Source: Candidatus Denitrolinea symbiosum
Lineage (GTDB): Bacteria; Chloroflexota; Anaerolineae; Anaerolineales; Villigracilaceae
Assembly: GCA_017312345.1 (NCBI GenBank)
Contig: BLAA01000001.1
Span: 62,001-126,000, forward strand
Direction of reading: 5' to 3'
DNA length: 64,000 nucleotides
The position numbers and the translations under genes are program-made. The first letter of the stretch is position 1. Every line of letters begins with the position of its first letter. Below the pieces are notes generated by a model. That model saw only the letters and a program-made list of their open reading frames with translations. It made no database searches and was not told the origin of the DNA. Of this stretch, positions 51,336-59,352 are shown piece by piece.

Positions 51336-52190
51336 TTACAGCAACCGCTCCAACAGCGTATCCAATTCCTCGTCCGAATAATAATAGATCGTCACCGCGC
51401 CGCCCTTTTTGCCGTGCTTCAACACGACTTTCGTCCCGAGGCTGGAGCGGAGTTTTCGTTCGACGTCCAACACGTCGGCGGGGACGCGCGGCTTCGGTTT
51501 GGCTTTCGGCTTCTCGCCTCCCATCCTGCGGACAAGTCCCTCCGTCTGCCGCACGGACATGCCCAGCTTCAACACGGTCTGCAACGCGGCCTCCTGCGCC
51601 TTGGCGGAGGTGAGTCCGAGCAAGGCGCGGGCGTGACCCTCGGCAATGTGCTTGTCCACGAGCGCCTGCTTCACTTTGGCGGAGAGTCCCAGCAGGCGCA
51701 GGGTGTTGGTCACCGCCACGCGGCTCTTGCCGACGCGCTCCGCCACCTGCTCCTGCGAGAGTCCAAAATCCTGGACAAGATGCTGGTATGCTTCGGCCTC
51801 CTCGAGCGGACCCAGGTCCGCGCGTTGGATGTTTTCGATCAGCGCGAGTTCCAGCAGTTGACGGTCGCTGGCCTGACGGACGATGATCGGGACGGTCTTC
51901 AGCCCCGCGCGTTTCGCGGCTTGCAGGCGCCGCTCGCCCGCGATCAGGGTGAAGTTCCCGCCGCGTCCCGGCGAGACGATCAGCGGCTGGATGATCCCAT
52001 GCTCGCGGATGGACGCGGCCAGCTCCTCGAGTTCTCCCGCGTCAAACTGGACCCGCGGCTGGCGCGGGTTGCGGGCGATGGATTCCACGGAGGCCTGCTG
52101 TACTCCCCCCGCGACGACCGTCCGCGTCTCCGCGTCCCCGCCGGGGATGAGGGCGTCGAGTCCTTTACCGAGTCCAGTTCGTTGAGGCAT
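51336..52190 (-). CDS. parB: Chromosome partitioning protein ParB
   Basis: A 284-residue ParB/Spo0J protein. The N-terminal CTP-binding part has SIARNPRQPRVQFD, SIREHGIIQPLIVSPG and the box GERRLQAAKRAG (GERRxRA-like), then IENIQRADLGPLEEAEAYQ. The helix-turn-helix is LSQEQVAERVGKSRVAVTNTLRLLGL. The C-terminal dimerisation domain follows a K/P-rich linker. ParB binds parS sites near the origin and spreads along DNA. An AGGAG site precedes its ATG. Stands 72 bases downstream of parA; no convincing parS site was found in the window. Confidence 0.95.
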   Translation of the reverse strand: MPQRTGLGKGLDALIPGGDAETRTVVAGGVQQASVESIARNPRQPRVQFDAGELEELAASIREHGIIQPLIVSPGRGGNFTLIAGERRLQAAKRAGLKTVPIIVRQASDRQLLELALIENIQRADLGPLEEAEAYQHLVQDFGLSQEQVAERVGKSRVAVTNTLRLLGLSAKVKQALVDKHIAEGHARALLGLTSAKAQEAALQTVLKLGMSVRQTEGLVRRMGGEKPKAKPKPRVPADVLDVERKLRSSLGTKVVLKHGKKGGAVTIYYYSDEELDTLLERLL

Positions 52191-52211
52191 TGTTTTCTCC
52201 TGAAAAAAGAT

Positions 52212-52235
52212 GGAATCCGAAAGTTCTACTTTCGG
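52212..52235. repeat. Short palindromic repeat, CCGAAAG-TTCTA type, copy B
   Basis: GGAATCCGAAAGTTCTAC then TTTCGG, in the gap between parB and parA: a perfect CCGAAAG / CTTTCGG stem with the loop TTCTA. Confidence 0.65.
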
Positions 52236-52262
52236 CTGGAAGCAGGGCTTCCAGATTCCATT

Positions 52263-53039
52263 TTAGACCTTAACTCCGTCGCCCTTCAGCACCTCGCGCG
52301 CCAGGGCTTCGTACGCCCGCGCCCCTGCGGACGAGGGCGCGTAGGCCGAGATGGGCAGCCCGTACGAGGGCGCTTCCGCGAGGCGGATGCTGCGCGGGAT
52401 GACGGACTGGAACGTCTGCTTCGGGAAGTGCTTGTTGACTTCCTTCGCCACGTCCGCGGCGAGGTTGGCGCGCGGGTCGAACATCGTCAGGATGACGCCG
52501 CGCACTTTCAGGTCCGGGAAGAGCGCCGCGCGGACGCGTTGGATCGTCTGCGTGAGTTGGCCGAGTCCCTCGAGGGCGAGATACTCGCATTGGACGGGGA
52601 TCATCACGCCGTCGCGCGCCGCGGCCAGCCCGTTCACGGTCAGCAGACCGAGCGAGGGCGGGCAGTCCACGAGGATGTAGTCGTAGCGACCGTCCAGTTT
52701 TTCGAGCGCGTGTTTGAGGCGGTTCTCGCGCGCCAACTCGTTGACCAGTTCCACTTCCGCGCCGGCCAGCGCGGGCGAAGACGGCAGGACGGACATCTTG
52801 AGCCGTTCGTTGTGGAGCGGAAGCGAATCGGGCGGAAGGAGGTCGAGCAGGACTTCGTAGACGCCGCCGCGCACGGCGTTTTTGTCCACGCCGAGGGAGG
52901 AGGTGGCGTTGGCCTGCGGGTCGAGGTCCACGATGAGGACGCGCTGTCCGAGCTGCGCCAGATACGCGCCGAGGTTGATGGCGGTGGTGGTCTTGCCCAC
53001 GCCGCCTTTTTGGTTGACGAAAGTGTAGATGCGAGTCAT
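52263..53039 (-). CDS. parA: Chromosome partitioning ATPase ParA/Soj
   Basis: A 258-residue ParA ATPase. The deviant Walker A is NQKGGVGKTTTAINLGAYLA, the A' box VLIVDLDPQANATSSLG and Walker B DYILVDCPPSLGLLTVNGL. It ends KGDGVKV. ATG 53039 (MTRIYTFVNQ) is chosen; the longer frame to 53087 has no support. It works with ParB to segregate the chromosome. A long perfect-repeat hairpin of ACACGGAT/ATCCGTGT type lies between its start and the next gene (53054-53148). Confidence 0.95.
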   Translation of the reverse strand: MTRIYTFVNQKGGVGKTTTAINLGAYLAQLGQRVLIVDLDPQANATSSLGVDKNAVRGGVYEVLLDLLPPDSLPLHNERLKMSVLPSSPALAGAEVELVNELARENRLKHALEKLDGRYDYILVDCPPSLGLLTVNGLAAARDGVMIPVQCEYLALEGLGQLTQTIQRVRAALFPDLKVRGVILTMFDPRANLAADVAKEVNKHFPKQTFQSVIPRSIRLAEAPSYGLPISAYAPSSAGARAYEALAREVLKGDGVKV

Positions 53040-53053
53040 TTCAATTTTCTCTC

Positions 53054-53148
53054 GTACACGGATTTCACGGACGAAATGGATGGACACGGATTTTTTTTAT
53101 TTTTTTTCGTGCAAATCCGTCTAATCCGTGTCATCCGTGTACCAATCT
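53054..53148. repeat. ATCCGTGT-type inverted repeat cluster
   Basis: ACACGGATTTCACGGAC on one side and GTGTCATCCGTGT / CTAATCCGTGT on the other, with a T-rich middle. It can fold into a long hairpin between parA and the PfkB kinase gene. Repeats of this phrase are common extragenic elements in bacteria. Confidence 0.6.
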
Positions 53149-53995
53149 ATTGCAATACTTCCACCAAACAGGATTGGATCTCCTGCTCGGTGGGGATTCC
53201 GTCGAGTCCCGCGCGGGCGACGGAGTGCGAGGCGAGCAGAGTGGCGAAGCGCGCCGCCTCCCAGGGATCGCGCGTGGCGTAGAGACGGGTGAAGAACGCG
53301 GCGGCGAAGACGTCGCCCGCGCCGGTCGCGTCCACCTCCGCGATTTTCGGGGCGTTGATCCGACGCCGGTCGCCGTGCCAGTAAAGCACGCATCCCGCCG
53401 CGCCTTCGGTGACGGCCAGGACGCGCGTGTGCATGGCGATCCGTTCCGCCATTTCCATGTCTCCGCCCACGTCTTCGAGGCTGATGACGACCGCGCCCGC
53501 GGCTTCGAGCGCGAACGGGTCTTCCCAAGCCGCCGGCTGGACGCGCCCCGACTCATCCCACGTCCGCATCCAGCCTTGCGCGGTCAGCCCGAGCAGGCTG
53601 GGGGAGAATCCCTTCGGGAGAATCGGGCTGACCTCGTTGGCAATCGGGCCGAGGTGGATGATTCCCGCGCTCCGCCAGGCCTCCGGCACGGACGTGAAGT
53701 TGATCGGCGCGGCCTGATGGTGCAGGAATTGTCTCCTGCCTTCGGGCGAGTAGACGTTTTCGAAAGTTGTGCTGTGTTCGGAGGGGAGCGCGACGATCGG
53801 GATGCCGTCCAGCGCGGCGAGGGAGACGTCCGCGCCCACGCTGGTCACGATGCCGACGCGCAGTCCGAGGGCGCGCGCCGTCAATGCGGAGAAGGCCGCG
53901 CTCCCGCCGAGACGCGCTCCCGAGGCGGTCAGGTCGCGCGCCAGGTGACCGACGACGAGATAATCCACAGGTTCGAGCGGGACGAGGGAAAGCAT
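53147..53995 (-). CDS. PfkB-family sugar kinase
   Basis: A 282-residue ribokinase/PfkB kinase: N-terminal GGSAAFSALTARALGLRVGIVTSVG (substrate-binding region) and the C-terminal ATP/anion-hole motif VDATGAGDVFAAAFFTRL, with the catalytic base aspartate in GAGD. It is short for the family and the lid region is not obvious. ATG 53995 (MLSLVPLEPV) is chosen because a TATAAT box lies six bases upstream. It follows parA with a repeat in between. Sugar specificity unknown. Confidence 0.85.
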   Translation of the reverse strand: MLSLVPLEPVDYLVVGHLARDLTASGARLGGSAAFSALTARALGLRVGIVTSVGADVSLAALDGIPIVALPSEHSTTFENVYSPEGRRQFLHHQAAPINFTSVPEAWRSAGIIHLGPIANEVSPILPKGFSPSLLGLTAQGWMRTWDESGRVQPAAWEDPFALEAAGAVVISLEDVGGDMEMAERIAMHTRVLAVTEGAAGCVLYWHGDRRRINAPKIAEVDATGAGDVFAAAFFTRLYATRDPWEAARFATLLASHSVARAGLDGIPTEQEIQSCLVEVLQ

Positions 53996-54001
53996 GATGG
54001 A

Positions 54002-54007
54002 ATTATA
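54002..54007 (-). promoter_or_regulatory. -10 element of a probable leaderless PfkB transcript
   Basis: TATAAT on the minus strand, six bases before ATG 53995; no ribosome binding site. Confidence 0.55.
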
Positions 54008-54113
54008 CCTGAGGGAGGAAAGAGCCGCGCGGAAACCCACCCGTACAAGGGAAATCTTGCTGGAAAGCCCGCTTTATGCTAGACTGTAAAAAGACAACCG
54101 GAAGGATGAAAAA

Positions 54114-55271
54114 ATGGCCGAGAAAATTCTGATCGTTGACGATGATGTGGATACCCTCCGCCTGGTCGGTTTAATGCTTCAGCGGCAGGGCTATCAGATT
54201 GTGGCCGCCACCAACGGGCAGCAGGGGATCAGCAAAGCCGTGGAAGAACAACCCGACCTGGTGCTGTTGGACGTGATGATGCCCGACATGGACGGCTACG
54301 AAGTGACCCGCCGCCTGCGGCAGAATCTCGCCACCGCCAACCTCCCCATCCTCATGTTCACCGCCAAAACCCAATTGGACGATAAAGTGGCCGGTTTTGA
54401 AGTGGGCGCGGACGATTACCTGACCAAGCCCACGCATCCCACCGAACTACAAGCGCACGTCAAGGCCCTGCTCGCCCGCGCCGGTTCGCGCGAGAAGAAA
54501 AAAGAGACGGAAACGCAGCAGGCCAACCTCATCGGCATCCTGTCGGCGCGGGGCGGACTGGGCGTGTCTACGCTGGCGATCAACCTCGCGGCGGGATTGT
54601 TCTCGCGCACCCAGGCCGAAGTGGGGCTGGCCGAGTTGGTGCCGGGGCAGGGAACGCTCGGCTTGGACCTGGGACTGACCAACCAGAAGGCGCTGGTCAA
54701 GTTCCTGAGCGGCGCGCCCTCCGACGTCACGCGCGAACAGGTCAGGAAAGCGCTCGTCCCGCACATCTCCGGGGTCAAACTCCTCCTGGCCTCCGATCGT
54801 CCCAGCGACATCCACCTCGTCAGCCAGGTGGTGCAATATGAAGCCATCCTGGACCAACTGGCCTCCCTGATGCGGTACGCCGTCCTGGATCTCGGCAGCG
54901 GGCTGCTGCCTTTCGCGCAGAAGCTCCTGCCCCGCTGCAACGAGGTGGTGATCGTGCTTGAAGGCGTCCCGAACACCATCCTGCATACCAGGGAATTGAT
55001 CAAGGAATTGGCGAAACTGGGAATAAAGAAGGAAGCCGTCACGGTGGCGCTCAACAACCGCATCCGCTCGGATACGCAACTGCCGGCCTCGGTGGTGCAG
55101 GATAAGCTGGAACATCCCATCGCCGTAACGCTCACGCCCGCGCCCGAACTGTTGACGCAGGCCACGCGCATGCAGACGGCGGCCATCCTGTGCCAGCCCG
55201 ACGGCGTGACCGCCAAACAGATCCTCAAGCTAGTGGACCATCTCATCCAGAACGAGAACAAAGAAGCATGA
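54114..55271 (+). CDS. Receiver domain fused to CpaE-like ParA/MinD ATPase
   Basis: A 385-residue two-domain protein. Residues 1-125 are a response-regulator receiver with ILIVDDDVDTLRL, the phosphorylated aspartate in LVLLDVMMPDMDG, ILMFTAKTQ and DDYLTKPTHP. Residues ~135-380 are a ParA/MinD-like domain with ISARGGLGVSTLAINLAAGL (the deviant Walker A has V instead of the usual K, so ATP use may be altered) and AVLDLGSGLLPFAQKLLP in the Walker B position. This matches CpaE-type proteins of pilus/Flp assembly. A GGAAGGATG site precedes the ATG. The sirtuin gene overlaps its stop (ATGA). Confidence 0.8.
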   Translation: MAEKILIVDDDVDTLRLVGLMLQRQGYQIVAATNGQQGISKAVEEQPDLVLLDVMMPDMDGYEVTRRLRQNLATANLPILMFTAKTQLDDKVAGFEVGADDYLTKPTHPTELQAHVKALLARAGSREKKKETETQQANLIGILSARGGLGVSTLAINLAAGLFSRTQAEVGLAELVPGQGTLGLDLGLTNQKALVKFLSGAPSDVTREQVRKALVPHISGVKLLLASDRPSDIHLVSQVVQYEAILDQLASLMRYAVLDLGSGLLPFAQKLLPRCNEVVIVLEGVPNTILHTRELIKELAKLGIKKEAVTVALNNRIRSDTQLPASVVQDKLEHPIAVTLTPAPELLTQATRMQTAAILCQPDGVTAKQILKLVDHLIQNENKEA

Positions 55272-56044
55272 CCCTGCCCTCGGCTCAGGCGATCTCGGCC
55301 ATTGACTTCGCCGCGGACCTGCTGCTCCACGCCAAACGCGCCCTGGCGCTGACCGGCGCGGGCATCTCCACGCCCTCGGGCATCCCCGACTTCCGCTCCG
55401 AAGGCGCCGGCCTGTGGTCGCGCGACGAGCCGATGGAAGTGGCCTCGCTCAACACCTTCCGCACCGCGCCCGAACGGTTCTATCAATGGTTCCGTCCGCT
55501 GGCGCGGCAAATTTTTAATGCCCAGCCCAACCCGGCGCACGCGGCCCTGGCAGAGTTGGAAAAGGCCGGGCGGCTTCAGATGATCGCCACCCAAAATATA
55601 GACGTCCTCCACCAGAAAGCCGGCTCGCGGCGCGTGGCGGAGCTGCACGGCACGCTCGCCACGCTTTCCTGCGCGCAATGCTACCGCCAGGAAAGCTCGG
55701 AAAAATATCTCGAGGCCTTCATCGAAACAGGAAACCTTCCCCGCTGCACGCGCTGCGGCGGGCTGATGAAGCCGGACGTGATCCTCTTTGGCGAACAACT
55801 GCCGCAAAAAGCCTGGCAGGAAGCCCAACGCGAAGCGCGTCAATGCGACCTGATGCTGGTCGTCGGCTCCTCGCTCGAAGTCCTGCCGGTGGCGGGACTC
55901 CCGATGCAGGCGCTCGACCGCGGCGCGCACCTCGTCATCGTCAACAACACGCCCACTTATCTCAACGTCCGCGCGGACGTTGTCTTTTTAGACGACGCCG
56001 CGCGCATCCTGCCCATCCTTGTAGAACGAGCGCTACATGGCTGA
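55268..56044 (+). CDS. NAD-dependent protein deacylase (Sir2 family)
   Basis: A 258-residue sirtuin. Motifs: LALTGAGISTPSGIPDFRSEGAGLW (GAGxSxxSGIPDFR), IATQNIDVLHQKAG (QNID), the catalytic histidine in VAELHGTLATLSC, zinc cysteines CAQC and CTRCGG, and VVGSSLEVLPVAGL. It removes acyl groups from lysines using NAD. ATG 55268 overlaps the upstream stop, and its end overlaps the next kinase by 8 bases, so it is translated as part of a signalling operon. Targets are unknown; coupling of a sirtuin to a CpaE-like regulator and a histidine kinase is unusual. Confidence 0.92.
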   Translation: MTLPSAQAISAIDFAADLLLHAKRALALTGAGISTPSGIPDFRSEGAGLWSRDEPMEVASLNTFRTAPERFYQWFRPLARQIFNAQPNPAHAALAELEKAGRLQMIATQNIDVLHQKAGSRRVAELHGTLATLSCAQCYRQESSEKYLEAFIETGNLPRCTRCGGLMKPDVILFGEQLPQKAWQEAQREARQCDLMLVVGSSLEVLPVAGLPMQALDRGAHLVIVNNTPTYLNVRADVVFLDDAARILPILVERALHG

Positions 56045-57248
56045 AATCGAAACCCAACGACTGGACAGCTATCGCAGGCTGGTCGACATCGCCCGCGACC
56101 TCGCCTCCACCCTCGACCTCGACACGCTCCTCTACCGCATCGTGACCGCCGCCGCGGAGATCGCCGACGCCGAAGCCGGTTCCATCCTCCTCTACGACGG
56201 GACGGCGCGCCAGCTGTACTTCCAGGTGGCCACCAACATTGACCAGCCCACCATGCGCGGACTCATCGTTCCGCTGGATAAAAGCATCGCCGGCTGGATC
56301 GTCAACAACCGCAAGACGGTCCGCATCGAAGACGCCCACCGCGACGACCGCTTCTTCCGCGACGTGGAACAGATGACCGGCTTCCAGACCAACTCGCTGA
56401 TGGGCGTGCCGCTCATCACCAAGGAAAAAGTGGTGGGCGTTCTGGAGGTCTTGAACAAGAACGGCGGAAAGTTCACCGACCAGGACGAAAACCTCCTGCT
56501 GGTGCTGGGCGCGCAGGCCGCGGTCGCCATCGAGAACGCGCGGCTCTTCCAGCAATCGGACCTGATCTCGGAGTTCGTCCACGAACTGCGCACGCCGCTG
56601 GCCTCGCTCAGCACGGCCACCTACCTGCTGCTCCGTCCCGAGATCTCGCAGGAACAGCGCGAACAGATCATCTACAACATCCACAACGAGACCCTGCGCC
56701 TGAACACGCTGACCTCCTCGTTTCTCGACCTGGCGCGGCTGGAGTCGGGCCGCGTCCAGTTCCGCAAGACGCGTTTCAGCGTGAACGACCTCATCTACGA
56801 ATGCAAAGACGTGATGCAGAGCAAGGCCGACGAGACGAAGATCCAGGTGCGGGTGGAGACGTCCGAATCCCTGCCCCTGCTCGAAGCCGACCGCGACAAG
56901 ATCAAGCAGGCGCTTCTCAACCTGTTGAGCAACGCCATCAAATACAACCGCGCCAACGGCTCGGTCATCGTCAGCGCGGAAGCCGCGGAAAAGGAAATCG
57001 CCGTTACCGTGCAGGATACCGGCATCGGCATTCCCGAAGACGCCCTGCCGCACCTGTTCGAGAAATTCTACCGTGTGCGCGAACACGAGAGCCGGGCAAG
57101 CGGCACCGGGCTGGGACTTTCCATCAGCAGGCAGATCGTGCAGGGACACAACGGCTCGCTGGAAGTGAAGAGCAAGGCCGGAGTGGGGACGGCTTTCATC
57201 CTGCGCCTGCCGCTCAGCTCCAAGACCGTCCCGCGGCGATCCGCCTGA
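56037..57248 (+). CDS. GAF-domain sensor histidine kinase of the CpaE-sirtuin operon
   Basis: A 403-residue cytosolic kinase: GAF domain (~20-165, with SLMGVPLITKEKVVGVLEVLN), HisKA with the acceptor histidine in EFVHELRTPLASL (near residue 180), HATPase with NLLSNAIKYN (N-box), DTGIGIPEDALPHL (G1) and GTGLGLSISRQI (G2). The last gene of the run CpaE-like / sirtuin / kinase, with overlapping starts and stops. It could phosphorylate the receiver domain of the CpaE-like protein. Confidence 0.92.
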   Translation: MAEIETQRLDSYRRLVDIARDLASTLDLDTLLYRIVTAAAEIADAEAGSILLYDGTARQLYFQVATNIDQPTMRGLIVPLDKSIAGWIVNNRKTVRIEDAHRDDRFFRDVEQMTGFQTNSLMGVPLITKEKVVGVLEVLNKNGGKFTDQDENLLLVLGAQAAVAIENARLFQQSDLISEFVHELRTPLASLSTATYLLLRPEISQEQREQIIYNIHNETLRLNTLTSSFLDLARLESGRVQFRKTRFSVNDLIYECKDVMQSKADETKIQVRVETSESLPLLEADRDKIKQALLNLLSNAIKYNRANGSVIVSAEAAEKEIAVTVQDTGIGIPEDALPHLFEKFYRVREHESRASGTGLGLSISRQIVQGHNGSLEVKSKAGVGTAFILRLPLSSKTVPRRSA

Positions 57249-57350
57249 CCTCCCCACGCGGACATTTTTCAACCCATCCCATCATCTTCAATCTAATTCG
57301 CCCGCCTGCCGCGTCCGACCCGCCGGGGCAGGCGGGGCAGGAGTCTCATC

Positions 57351-59318
57351 ATGTCTCATGGCGGCTGGTTCATCTCCATGCGCGCGGGCGACGAAAAGCC
57401 CAAAGTCACCAAACAACTTTTACTCCGCGTCCTTTCCTACGCGCGCGGATATTGGGGACACATCGCGGGGATGCTCGTGACGATCCTCCTCTCCACGGGG
57501 CTGTCCCTGCTCACGCCGCTCATCTTCCGCAACATGATCGACGTGGCGATCCCCGCCAGGGACGCGCGCCGCCTCGTCTGGCTGGGGATCGCGCTGCTGG
57601 TCATCCCCGCGGCGACGGGCGCGGTCAACGTCATTCAGCGGCGGCTGAACTCTGTTGTCGGCGAAGGCGTCATCTACGACCTGCGCTCCAGCCTCTTCGC
57701 GCGCCTGCAACGCATGTCGCTGCGCTTCTTCACCAACACCAAAGTCGGCGAGTTGATGTCGCGCCTCAACAACGACGTGATCGGCGCGCAGAACGCCATC
57801 AGCAACACCATCGTCAACATCGCCACCAACCTCATCCAGACCGTCGCCCTGCTGGCCGTCATGCTCACGCTCGAATGGCGGCTGACCCTCCTCAGCGTCG
57901 TCATCCTGCCGCTGTTCGCCGTCGCCGCGCAGAGACTGGGAAGCGTCCTGCGCGACATCGCCCGTCAGGCCATGAACCTGAACGCGCAGATGAACGCCCA
58001 CATGAACGAGACCCTCAACATCGGCGGCGCGCTGCTCGTCAAACTCTTCGGCCGCGCGCGCGAGGAGGAGAAACGCTTCCGCGAGCGCGCCGGGAATGTG
58101 CGCGATATCGGCATCCGGCGCGCGGTGGTCGGCTCCACGTTCTTCGTCGTCTTCGGCCTCGTCAGCGCGGTGGGCACGGCGCTGGTCTACGGACTCGGCG
58201 GCTACTACGTCATCGCCGAGATTTTCACCGTCGGCGCCATCGTCGCTTTTGGCTCCTACCTCGGTCAACTCTACGGCGCGTTGCAGGGACTGGCCGGCGC
58301 GCCCGTCGAATTTTCCACCAGCATGGTCTCCTTCGAGCGCGTGTTCGAGATCCTGGACCTGCCGCTCGACATCGTGGAAAAAGAGAACGCGTCCGAACTG
58401 CGCGACGTGAAAGGCGAACTGCAATTCGAGGACGTCTCGTTCAACTACAGCGTGGACGAGTCGAAACTGCTCAAAGACGTAAAACGCTACGGGCGCATGG
58501 ACGACGTGGGCGCGGTGTTGTCGCTGACGGAAAGACCGAAGACGGAGGACGGGGGACGGAAACCCGCGGACGGTCAGGGCGGACGCGTCCCACCCGACGG
58601 GGAGGCGGACGCGACCTCCCAGGCCCGCGACGTCGCCCTGAGCGGAATCTCCTTCGCCGCGCGTCCCGGACAGTTGGTCGCCCTCGTCGGCCCCTCGGGC
58701 GCGGGCAAAACCACGCTGACGTATCTCATCCCGCGCCTGTACGACCCCACCGAAGGCCTCATCCGCATAGACGGCCGCGACCTGCGCGATGTGACGCTCG
58801 ACTCGCTCTCCTCCGCCATCGGGATGGTCACGCAGGAGACGTATCTCTTCCACGACACCATCCGCACCAACCTGACGTACGCCAAACCCGACGCGTCGCA
58901 AGCCGAGATCGAGTCCGCGGCGAAGGCGGCCAACATCCACAACTTCATCGTGGACCTGCCCGACGGTTACGACACCATCGTCGGCGAACGCGGCTACCGA
59001 CTCAGCGGCGGCGAGAAACAGCGCATCGCGCTGGCGCGCGTGATTCTCAAAGACCCGCGCATCCTGGTTTTGGACGAGGCCACGAGCCATCTTGATTCCG
59101 AATCCGAAGCGCTGATCCAGGACGCGTTGAAGCGCGTCATGGCGGGGCGGACGAGCATCGTCATCGCGCATCGCCTGTCCACCATCCTCGCGGCGGACCT
59201 GATCCTCGTGATGGACCGCGGGGCAATCGTCGAACGCGGCTCCCACGAGGAGTTGCTCGCGCTCAACGGACTGTACGCCCAGTTATATGAGACTCAGTTC
59301 AGAGGAGAGAGGACATAG
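57351..59318 (+). CDS. ABC exporter, fused membrane and ATPase domains (MsbA/LmrA-like)
   Basis: A 655-residue half-transporter: six membrane helices in residues ~20-330, then an ATPase domain with FEDVSFNYS, Walker A GPSGAGKTT (near residue 447), Q-loop VTQETYLFHDTI, signature LSGGEKQRIALAR and ILVLDEATSHLD. Between FEDVSF and Walker A there are about 88 residues instead of the usual ~35; the extra ~50 are hydrophilic (KTEDGGRKPADGQGG) and partly encoded by a heptamer repeat at 58533-58560. ATG 57351 lacks a clear ribosome binding site; the preceding 102-base gap carries a C/G-rich palindrome. Substrate unknown. Confidence 0.9.
   Translation: MSHGGWFISMRAGDEKPKVTKQLLLRVLSYARGYWGHIAGMLVTILLSTGLSLLTPLIFRNMIDVAIPARDARRLVWLGIALLVIPAATGAVNVIQRRLNSVVGEGVIYDLRSSLFARLQRMSLRFFTNTKVGELMSRLNNDVIGAQNAISNTIVNIATNLIQTVALLAVMLTLEWRLTLLSVVILPLFAVAAQRLGSVLRDIARQAMNLNAQMNAHMNETLNIGGALLVKLFGRAREEEKRFRERAGNVRDIGIRRAVVGSTFFVVFGLVSAVGTALVYGLGGYYVIAEIFTVGAIVAFGSYLGQLYGALQGLAGAPVEFSTSMVSFERVFEILDLPLDIVEKENASELRDVKGELQFEDVSFNYSVDESKLLKDVKRYGRMDDVGAVLSLTERPKTEDGGRKPADGQGGRVPPDGEADATSQARDVALSGISFAARPGQLVALVGPSGAGKTTLTYLIPRLYDPTEGLIRIDGRDLRDVTLDSLSSAIGMVTQETYLFHDTIRTNLTYAKPDASQAEIESAAKAANIHNFIVDLPDGYDTIVGERGYRLSGGEKQRIALARVILKDPRILVLDEATSHLDSESEALIQDALKRVMAGRTSIVIAHRLSTILAADLILVMDRGAIVERGSHEELLALNGLYAQLYETQFRGERT
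58533..58560. repeat. Heptamer repeat inside the ABC exporter gene
   Basis: Four 7-base units in register: AGACCGA, AGACGGA, GGACGGG and GGACGGA. In frame they encode part of the non-conserved loop before Walker A. Confidence 0.75.
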
Positions 59319-59340
59319 CATCGGGATTGAGATTTCCAGA

Positions 59341-59346
59341 TACAAT
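59341..59346 (+). promoter_or_regulatory. -10 element of a probable leaderless YprB-like transcript
   Basis: TACAAT six bases before GTG 59353. Confidence 0.4.
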
Positions 59347-59352
59347 AACCGC

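Noticed and set aside
52191..52262. Possible parS site between parB and parA
   Set aside because: TGTTTTCTCCTGAAAA only loosely resembles the palindromic parS consensus; the rest of the gap is the dispersed TTCTA-loop repeat.
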